A stretch of DNA of 64,000 nucleotides from Micromonospora violae. Lineage in GTDB: Bacteria; Actinomycetota; Actinomycetes; Mycobacteriales; Micromonosporaceae. Shown here piece after piece: positions 41,883 to 48,490 of this stretch (its first letter is position 1; each line of letters opens with the position of its first letter). A model generated the notes under the pieces. It was not told the DNA's origin and ran no database searches. It saw only the letters and a program-made list of their open reading frames with translations. The DNA is taken from NCBI RefSeq assembly GCF_004217135.1, contig NZ_SHKK01000001.1, positions 310,001 through 374,000 of the forward strand. The letters are read 5' to 3'. Made by a program: the position numbers and the translations under genes.

Positions 41883-42789
41883 GTCGTCCTCTCTGATAGA
41901 CGTGCACTCCTCATGACCCCAGCGTTCGTCCGCTGAGGATAATCACCGAGGATGCGTGGGTGCAGGTGATCTCCGCAGCTCGCAAGGAGTGGATCCTCCC
42001 GTTCACTGGGCTGACCCCCGCCCAGTTCCGCAAGCTGGTCCGCTTGGTCGCCGAGCGTGGTGGGCGCGGAATCGCTGACGGTCGGCCGGGCCGACAGTGG
42101 GCCCTCGATCTTCCCGACCGGGTGCTGCTGGTGGCCGTCTACTGGCGCACGAACCTGACGATGCGGCAGATCGGCGCGCTGTTCGGAGTGTCGCATTCCG
42201 CCGCGCACCGAGTCATCGACACCCTCCGCCCGCTGCTGGTTCTCGCACCTGTGCGCCGCCGGCCGGTCGACCAGATCGCCATCGTCGACGGCTTTTCATC
42301 CCGACTCTGGACCACCGCCTTGCGGCGCCGAGCAAGAACTACCGGTACTCGACCAACCTCCAGGTCGCCATCGACGCCAGCGCGCGGCTGGTCATCGCCG
42401 TCGGCGAGCCCCAGCCGGGCAACCGCAACGACACGATCGTCTACCGCACCTCGGGCATCGACCAGACGCTGGCCGGACGGCCCGTCATGGCCGACGGCGG
42501 CTACCGCGGCAACCCCGAAGTGATCATCCCGTCTCGCAGGAACCGCGACGGCAGCCCACTACCGTCCTGGAAGCAGGACCTGAATGCCCAGCACCGCACC
42601 GTCCGAGCACAGGTCGAACACACCCTGGCGAGGATGAAGAACTGGAAGATCCTGCGCGACTACCGCCGAGCCGCCCGCACATTGACCGCTGCCGCTTCCG
42701 GCATCGCCAACCTCCACAACATCGCCCTGACCTGGTGATCACAGACCCAGGGCCCAGCCAACGCCTCCGCCCAGTTACGAGACAGCCCT
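41289..42789 (+). mobile_element. IS5-family (IS427-like) element with an ATPase-like passenger
   Basis: The ends are AGGGACGTCTCGTAACT (from 41289) and AGTTACGAGACAGCCCT (ending 42789), a 17-bp inverted repeat with two mismatches, flanked by TA on both sides as expected for the IS427 group. The 1.5-kb span is larger than a typical 0.85-kb member because a minus-strand ATPase-like gene lies between the left end and the transposase. Its right end abuts the next insertion sequence. Confidence 0.65.
41960..42738 (+). pseudogene. IS5-family transposase in two frames (frameshift at 42293-42296)
   Basis: The first frame (41960 on, GTG) encodes the N-terminal helix-turn-helix (GLTPAQFRKLVRLVAERGG, LTMRQIGALFGVSHSAAHRV) up to DQIAIVDG, the first catalytic Asp. 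The second frame carries FIPTLDHRLAAPSKNYRYST, VMADGGYRGNPEVIIPS (second Asp) and VRAQVEHTLARMKNWKILRD (Glu). A -1 slip on the TTTT run joins them in register (VDG-F-FIPT where relatives have VDGTLIPT). This may be programmed frameshifting, which occurs in IS5 relatives, or a one-base deletion. Confidence 0.75.
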
Positions 42790-44380
42790 TAGCTTGGTTT
42801 TTAACCTGTTCGGCGTGGACGGGGATTAGCGGTCTTCGTTTTCTTGGTGTCCGGTTTGCTGGTCTTCTTGGTCGTCGCGATGTGGACGTCGTGACGTGGG
42901 GTGGGCTGGGTGTTGCGGCGACCGGGTGGTCGTCCGGGTCCTGGCCGGGAGGGTTTCGGTGCGCTCGCGGGGCAGGTGGTCTTCGTGCGGAGGTGTCGAA
43001 ACCCTCGTCGGACGCGGGCCGGTGACAGGCGCTGGGGTGGGGTGGGTTTCTCCCAGGGGCGGCGTAGGTCGGCGGCCGCGGCGCGGGCCAGGCGGAGTTG
43101 GGTGTGGGCGGCGAGGATCAGCCAGGTCCAGAGGTCGGCTGCCCGTGGGGTGCGGGTTTTCGGGCAGGTCCAGCCGAGGGTCTGTTTGAACAGGCGGAAT
43201 GTGTGTTCGATGTCGAAGCGGCGCAGGAAGGTTTGCCAGAGCCGGTTGACGTCGGCGGCGGTGGGATCGACGCCGGACCACCACAGCCACACCGGTTTCG
43301 GGGTCGCACCGCTGGGCAGGTGGCCGACCTCGAGGCGGATGACGGTTCCCTCGATGATCGGCAGTGTCTTCGCCGTGTCGGTCCAGGCGTTGCGGTGGGT
43401 CAGCCTGGGGTGCAGCCGGTTCCAGGCTCGGGCCCATGCGGTGCCGTAGAGGCGGGTGTCGGTGATTGTGGCTGCGTCGGGTTCGGCCCAGGTGGCGGGA
43501 TCGCCGAAGACGAACTCGCCGCCGTGGCGGGGTGGCCGGCCGTTCGTTCCCGGCAGGCGGGGCGGCGCGGCCCGGCGTAGTACCCGGTCCGAGCGCATCC
43601 GGGCGAGGACTTGCACGGGCAGGTCGGCCAGGAGGAACGCCAGGCGGGGCGCGTCGTAGCCGGCGTCGGCCACGACCAGGACGTCCGGGTCACCTGCCTG
43701 CCACTGCCCGGCCGCGACCAGCCGGCCCACGATGTCGCGCACCTGCCCGGCGGTGATCGCCGCCGCGTCAGCACCGGGCGCCAGCCGCACCGCGTCCAAC
43801 GGCGCGGTCCACGAACTGCGGCCGGACTCCAAGGCCACGACCATCGAGTACGGCCAACCCGGGACCATGATCGTCTGGTCCTTGCCGCGTCCGTAGGTGT
43901 GACACAGGACCCGCTGCGGCGAGGTGTGCGCGTCCGGCCGCAGCCAGCAGGTGACATCCACTGCCAGCACGAGACGCCCGTCGGCCGCCCGAGGCAGCGG
44001 CAACCCGGCAAGAGCGGTCCGCAGCCGATCGATGTCCAGCCGTCCGCAGGCGAGGGCGTCGTACAACGCGCCGTGACCGCGGCGGTGCTCACCCACCAGC
44101 GACAACTCCACCAACGACCGGACCGGCCCATCGGCGCACAACACCGCGTCGGTCAGGTCGAACAACGCGTCAGCCCGAGCAGTCAGGCAGTCGTAGAACA
44201 CTCGCCGGAACCTGTCCAGGTCCCTGACGGCATCAGCCACACCACGATCATGCACACTGGTCACCAGAACAGCCCTTGGTTATCGATGTTCTTCCCTAGA
44301 CAAGAAGATCATCGACCAAGGGCTGTTTCCGTGGCCAGCCAGGGTCCCCAGAGGACCCACGGAGGTTAAAGATCAAGTTA
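42790..44380 (-). mobile_element. Insertion sequence related to the 15.3-16.9 kb element
   Basis: A 1591-bp element. The ends TAGCTTGGTTTTTAACCT (from 42790) and AGGTTAAAGATCAAGTTA (ending 44380) match at 15 of 18 positions as inverted repeats. It carries one transposase and a 13-bp perfect inverted repeat just upstream of its start (44268-44280 AACAGCCCTTGGT, 44315-44327). No long direct repeat is visible in the flanks. It abuts the right end of the IS5-like element. Confidence 0.75.
42801..44264 (-). CDS. DDE transposase, IS4/IS701-like, second family member
   Basis: A 487-residue transposase homologous to the one at 15402-16787. Motifs: RLVLAVDVTCWLRPDAHTSP (first D), DVLVVADAGYDAPRLAFLLA (second D), TFLRRFDIEHTFRLFKQTLG (E signature), and a basic tail rich in Pro, Lys and Thr. 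The GTG start at 44264 lies directly beside the palindrome at 44268-44327. The TAA stop is inside the left terminal repeat. The frame is intact. Confidence 0.85.
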   Translation of the reverse strand: MTSVHDRGVADAVRDLDRFRRVFYDCLTARADALFDLTDAVLCADGPVRSLVELSLVGEHRRGHGALYDALACGRLDIDRLRTALAGLPLPRAADGRLVLAVDVTCWLRPDAHTSPQRVLCHTYGRGKDQTIMVPGWPYSMVVALESGRSSWTAPLDAVRLAPGADAAAITAGQVRDIVGRLVAAGQWQAGDPDVLVVADAGYDAPRLAFLLADLPVQVLARMRSDRVLRRAAPPRLPGTNGRPPRHGGEFVFGDPATWAEPDAATITDTRLYGTAWARAWNRLHPRLTHRNAWTDTAKTLPIIEGTVIRLEVGHLPSGATPKPVWLWWSGVDPTAADVNRLWQTFLRRFDIEHTFRLFKQTLGWTCPKTRTPRAADLWTWLILAAHTQLRLARAAAADLRRPWEKPTPPQRLSPARVRRGFRHLRTKTTCPASAPKPSRPGPGRPPGRRNTQPTPRHDVHIATTKKTSKPDTKKTKTANPRPRRTG

Positions 44381-44775
44381 GGGAGGCCGTGTTTCACAGC
44401 GTGTGGCCGCAGCCATGTCGGATGTTATCTACTCCTTGACCATGGGTGGAACAGGGCTGAGCGTCCCGAGGCGCGGCGGACTGACGACTGGGTGTTCGTC
44501 GAGTTCCACGGCCTGCCCAGGGCCTCCTCCACCACCTGGGCGGCTCGGGTCGCTGCCTCCGTGTCGATGATGCCGTCTATCTCGACGCAGAGGCGATGAC
44601 CGCGTGGATTGCCCCATCCCGACTTTCACGTCAAGTGAATACCACTATCCCGCCTGGGTTCGCTGCACGGCCGGTCAGAGTCACTCGTTGATGGCAACGA
44701 TGTGGAGTGTGGTCTGGTAGCGCGCGACGAGCAGCCGTACGTTGTGCGGTACCCTTTACCTAATGTAGCGCCGAG
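44381..44775. other. Gap right of the second transposase element
   Basis: No intact gene. On the minus strand around 44510-44595 a frame reads CVEIDGIIDTEAATRAAQVV then EEALGRPWN, which has protein-like composition and could be a gene fragment cut by the insertion. Base composition falls towards the right as the nuclease genes begin. Confidence 0.35.
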
Positions 44776-45552
44776 CTAGACATCAGAAGAGGTTTCTGCT
44801 TTTGACTCCTGGAGCACGCTGCCAACGAGCTCGTGCACATCGATTGCATTCGGAGAGGGCCTCCTTCGACCCTCCGCAAACGCCAATCTCGCGGCCGCTA
44901 AGTCAGCAAGCCGAACCGCTTGAATCACAATTACCCGTCGTAGGCCAGGCGAAACTTCTCCACGCTCGTGCGCGACGGCCGAGACTCGGGCTAAAGTCTC
45001 GGCGCGGCGGGCTATTCTAACGTCCGGGTGCTCGCGATCGCTCCTCAATTCTTCCGGCACTAAGTTGAAGCGGTATGAGCGCGGCAATTCCACAGGGTTG
45101 GCTGCAAGCGGGATCTTCTCGTTCAAGATGGCGCGGTACTTCGACTGGCTGATAGCCGATCGATATGCGGAGTATTCGATAGCGTTCAACTTCGCTATTT
45201 TGCCTGGGTCATTTCGCAGATATTCTGCAGGCCACAGCTCCACCTCCGCAACCTCGAAGGGATCGAGAATTCGGTAGGCCAAAGTGTCAGTACGTTGGCT
45301 TGTAAGATGCCTTCCGATGCGTTCGCTGAACTTAGCCCACGTCTGTCCCACGTAGATTGGTTCGCCATCGTAATCGTAGAAGCCGTATACGCCGATACAC
45401 TTACCTAGTTTCTGCCCACTAGCCGCGTCGATGGACTCCATCACTCCCTTGAGCAGCGATCGGAAGCCTCGTACAAAGGGTATAGGCATCGAGGCAAGGG
45501 GCGGAGGTTTGCGTGCGGGCTCGTTGTACGAGGCGACACCGTGACTAGCCAC
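44776..45552 (-). CDS. GIY-YIG nuclease-domain protein
   Basis: A 258-residue protein with a GIY-YIG domain: GVYGFYDYDGEPIYVGQT supplies both Tyr motifs, and FSERIGRHLTSQ the catalytic Arg region. The middle (LDPFEVAEVELWPAEYLRND, LNAIEYSAYRSAISQSKYRA) carries the Glu. The C-terminal 90 residues are shared with the frameshifted paralogue at 46243-46975 (REHPDVRIARRAETLARVSA). GIY-YIG domains occur in type II restriction enzymes such as Eco29kI. Next to a C5 methyltransferase and Vsr, a restriction role is likely but unproven. The GTG start at 45552 has GGGAGG. Base composition is less GC-rich than the backbone. Confidence 0.75.
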   Translation of the reverse strand: MASHGVASYNEPARKPPPLASMPIPFVRGFRSLLKGVMESIDAASGQKLGKCIGVYGFYDYDGEPIYVGQTWAKFSERIGRHLTSQRTDTLAYRILDPFEVAEVELWPAEYLRNDPGKIAKLNAIEYSAYRSAISQSKYRAILNEKIPLAANPVELPRSYRFNLVPEELRSDREHPDVRIARRAETLARVSAVAHERGEVSPGLRRVIVIQAVRLADLAAARLAFAEGRRRPSPNAIDVHELVGSVLQESKAETSSDV

Positions 45553-45805
45553 CTAACATACCTCCCAGCTCGGCTTGGAAGAGTCACTGTCCGGCACGGC
45601 AGTCTACGACGTAGCGGCGAGGCATGGGGTGACACGGTTGGGTACCGGACCGCCCGGTCCGCGAAAGGTTCCACAACTGCAGAGACGAGCAGCGGTGCAG
45701 GTTGCGTCGGCTGCAGCGGGCAGATTGTGGTTGCCTGTCGCCGCTCAGGCCGACGAAGCAGTGGAAGGCGGTTCGCGACGTCCGGGCTTGCCTCCGCTCC
45801 GTCGA

Positions 45806-46234
45806 CTATCGAGAAAGCACCAGGCGTCTGACCCGGGCAGCCGCCTCCGCTACCATCTCATGCTCCCAAACCCTGACGACGGCCCACCCCGCCTCATTCA
45901 ACTGGTGGTCAACGGCGGCATCCCGCTCGCGGTTTCTTCGAATCTTGGCGTGCCAGTAGCCGGTGGGATCGGAGGGCATACGTCCGTGGTCGCGACATCC
46001 GTGCCAAAAGCACCCGTCGAGGAATACCGCAACTTTGCGCCGCGGGAAAACCACATCGGGACGAACCCTCCTTTGCTGCAGCTCAATCTGAAGCGCCACG
46101 CGGTACCGAAGTCCATGCCGGAACAGCTCACGCCGCAAAGCGAGCTCAGGTTTGGTGCCGGAGCTTCGGTTGGCCCTCATCGCCTTTGTAGCGCTTGACG
46201 GTGGCGGAGTTGGGGGGAGCTTGACTGCAGGCAA
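45806..46234 (-). CDS. vsr: Very short patch repair endonuclease Vsr
   Basis: A 142-residue mismatch nicking enzyme that nicks next to T:G mismatches arising from deamination of 5-methylcytosine. Marks are MRANRSSGTKPELALRRELF, RVRPDVVFPRRKVAVFLDGC (catalytic Asp), FWHGCRDHG (zinc-site His/Cys) and YWHAKIRRNRERDAAVDHQL, then W.V.RVWEHE. It accompanies the C5 methyltransferase two genes upstream, a standard pairing. The start is TTG at 46234, 8 bp after the preceding gene; an in-frame ATG at 46180 is possible. Confidence 0.9.
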   Translation of the reverse strand: MPAVKLPPTPPPSSATKAMRANRSSGTKPELALRRELFRHGLRYRVALQIELQQRRVRPDVVFPRRKVAVFLDGCFWHGCRDHGRMPSDPTGYWHAKIRRNRERDAAVDHQLNEAGWAVVRVWEHEMVAEAAARVRRLVLSR

Positions 46235-46242
46235 TGGGCCGC

Positions 46243-46975
46243 CTATCCGATCGTGGGGAAGAGGCCTTCGGGCTCTTCCACCACTCCTTCGGCACCTTCG
46301 ACTTCGATTACGCCGTCAAGTGCCTCGTAGCGAGCCCGTGCCAGTTTGTTGAGCCGCTCGGTCTGCGTTAGGAGCGTGCGCCTGAGACCCCGTGACACCC
46401 TGCGCTCGCTGATGTTCTTGGCTAGAAGCGAGATGGTCTGCGCGCGCCTGGCGATCCGGACATCTGGATGGCTGCGGTCAGGAAAAATGCTGTCCGGAAT
46501 AATAACGCAGGTCAACGGCTCCGGCAGCTCCACTGGCTCCGCTTCGGGAATGTCACCTTCGTTTAGGATGGCGTTGAATGCGCTCGCCTTGAGCAGCTTC
46601 TGGTATACGGCGTACTCGTAGGGGTCGAGAGCGGATTTCCGGGATTTCGAGGGTAGATCGCCAATGTGAGGCAGCGACCACATCGCGACGGGTGTGGACT
46701 TCGAACGGGTCGAGCACATACTTTGCCACGGCGTCAGACCGTTGGCCGGTCAGGTGCCGCCCGAGTCTGACGCCGAAGCCCTCCGCCGTCTGTCCGACGT
46801 AGATTGGCTCTTCGTCGTAGTCGTAGAAGGCGTAGATGCCGGCCTTCGCCTTCCCGATGGTCTGGCCGGGGCGCTGTGGGTCCGGTTGCCTGAGGGCGGT
46901 GGAAATCGCGTCCCGGATCGCCTGGACCTCACGAGGCAGCAGCGTCGTTGTGAGGTCGATGCGGTGTGAAGACAT
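46243..46975 (-). pseudogene. GIY-YIG nuclease-domain gene with a one-base frameshift
   Basis: A paralogue of the gene at 44776-45552. Frame 1 from ATG 46975 (GGAGG upstream) encodes AGIYAFYDYDEEPIYVGQTA, GVRLGRHLTGQ and KYVLDPFEVHT. The remainder, VAMWSLPHIGDLPSKSRKSA, YEYAVYQKLLKASAFNAILN and SHPDVRIARRAQTISLLAKN, is in another frame. Removing one base from the GGG at 46690-46692 (CCC on the coding strand) would join them exactly as in the paralogue (DPFEV..V.LW). It is either a real inactivation, phase variation, or a sequencing error. Confidence 0.8.
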
Positions 46976-47013
46976 CGGCGCCTCCAGGCGATGAGCAGGT
47001 TCGCCCCGGAAGG

Positions 47014-48147
47014 CTACTCGTCGCCGGGCCGATTGTCTGGCCGCAGCACGGGGATCAGGTAATTCTTGCCGATCCAGCGGACGACGTCGACGACGACGGC
47101 GTCGCCGAAGCCGAAGAGCTGCTGGTTAGGTGTGCCAGCGACGAGTTTGTAGTCTGCGGCACCCATGAGGTTGGCGTACTCGCGCGGCGTCATCCAGCGG
47201 ATCCTCGGCTCGCGGCCGTGACCTAGTTCGACGAGCGCCTGCTTGCTTGAGCCGCCGCCTGTTGTCCGTAGGCACCCCGCGATTGCGTCGCGGCGGAGTT
47301 CCCACATCGAAACGCCTTGCCGGGTGCGTCGGTAGGCCGTTCGGTAGGAGAGGCTCTCGGCAGTACGCAGAGTCTCGAAGCGCGCTGCCTGGCCTTCGCT
47401 CAGGGAGCCGACGAAGGCTCTGACGCGCTGCTCATCCCACCACACACCCGGCGGCACGTCATGCTCCACGATCGCCCTCAGATCCTTCGGTCCTTCAGGG
47501 AGGCCGGGAAGATCCAGGTAGTGCATGTTGATGTCTTCGTGGTGCGAGTCGTGGATCTTCGTCACCCAGGCGGGCCGTACATCGCTGGTCTCGGGAACCC
47601 CCACGTGAGCGTTTTTCGGTAGCTCCTCTTTGAGGATTCCGAGGATGAACATGCGAGGGCGGGACTGCGGGACGAAGTGCCGAGCATCGATAGCAAGCAC
47701 ATCGAGGGAGTAACCCAGGCCGCTCAAGCGATGAAGCGCGTCGGTAAGGTCCTTGCCGCCATGGCTTGTCGCGAACCCGTATACGTTCTCGAGCAGGACC
47801 ATACGCGGCCTTGTTGACATCTCCTCGATCACTCGAGTGAACTGCCAGAACATGCCCGATTGTTTGCCGACGAGGCCAAGGCGATTACCCGCGAGGGAAA
47901 GGTCGATGCAGGGGAAACTGCTGGTGGCTAGTTCGACTGAGGAAGGAAGAGACGAGCCTTCAACGTTGCAAATGTCATCGACCTTGAAATGGTCCTTGGC
48001 GTCGGGGTAATTTGCATGGTACGCGTCGAACTTCGCCTGCTTGATATCGTTAGCCCAGACGATGTTCACCCCAAGCGGTTCTAGGGCCGTCCGCACGAGT
48101 CCAATACCGGCAAAGAACTCTGCGGCATTGATAGACTTAGCTTCCAT
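47014..48147 (-). CDS. dcm: DNA (cytosine-5-)-methyltransferase
   Basis: A 377-residue C5 methyltransferase. Motif I is INAAEFFAGIGLVRTALEPL, motif IV is ELATSSFPCIDLSLAGNRLG with the catalytic PC, motif VI is RMVLLENVYGFATS, motif VIII is DARHFVPQSRPRMFILGI, and motifs IX/X are WMTPREYANLMGA and GFGDAVVVDVVRW. The target-recognition region lies around residues 200-300. The ATG at 48147 has GGTGGAGGA upstream. It heads the operon dcm - GIY-YIG - vsr. A palindrome at 48289-48305 upstream may be its control site. Confidence 0.92.
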   Translation of the reverse strand: MEAKSINAAEFFAGIGLVRTALEPLGVNIVWANDIKQAKFDAYHANYPDAKDHFKVDDICNVEGSSLPSSVELATSSFPCIDLSLAGNRLGLVGKQSGMFWQFTRVIEEMSTRPRMVLLENVYGFATSHGGKDLTDALHRLSGLGYSLDVLAIDARHFVPQSRPRMFILGILKEELPKNAHVGVPETSDVRPAWVTKIHDSHHEDINMHYLDLPGLPEGPKDLRAIVEHDVPPGVWWDEQRVRAFVGSLSEGQAARFETLRTAESLSYRTAYRRTRQGVSMWELRRDAIAGCLRTTGGGSSKQALVELGHGREPRIRWMTPREYANLMGAADYKLVAGTPNQQLFGFGDAVVVDVVRWIGKNYLIPVLRPDNRPGDE

Positions 48148-48288
48148 GCGTCCTCCACCGCCGATCATCGTCGCCGCAGTCTATAGCTCCTCTGTCAAGC
48201 TGACGAGTAGCGACGCTGGCCTGTGACCAATCCGATCACCGGCAGCCTTCGTTGTCTGGCACCCCGGCTGGCCAGCTACTCAAGGTAA

Positions 48289-48305
48289 CTAGAAGCTGCT
48301 TCTAG
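48289..48305. promoter_or_regulatory. 17-bp palindrome upstream of dcm
   Basis: CTAGAAGC-T-GCTTCTAG, 142 bp before the dcm start. It is a perfect 8-bp dyad in a 343-bp gene-free stretch (48148-48490) that otherwise holds the terminator of the upstream Z1 operon. It is a candidate operator or methyltransferase autoregulatory site. Confidence 0.4.
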
Positions 48306-48347
48306 CGTGACGGGGTGAGCTGAGCGTCCACTGCGTCCTCATGCACC

Positions 48348-48375
48348 AGCCGGCCGCCACAAGGGGCGGCCGGCT
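48348..48375 (-). terminator. Hairpin terminator after the Z1 operon
   Basis: AGCCGGCCGCC / GGCGGCCGGCT with an ACAAGG loop, about 115 bp beyond the Z1 gene stop. It separates the GHKL-DUF4420-Z1 operon from dcm. Confidence 0.6.
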
Positions 48376-48490
48376 TCGCCCTAGCGATGCTTCCAGTGGC
48401 ATCATCGATCATTGAGGGCCAGGCCGAGGGCCTCTCGACCTCCCTGTCAAGGTCCTGGCCTCTGCGCGGCGAGCATTTTACGCTGCTTCT

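Noticed and set aside
45575..46198. 207-residue plus-strand frame
   Set aside because: Antisense of vsr, whose motifs are unmistakable.
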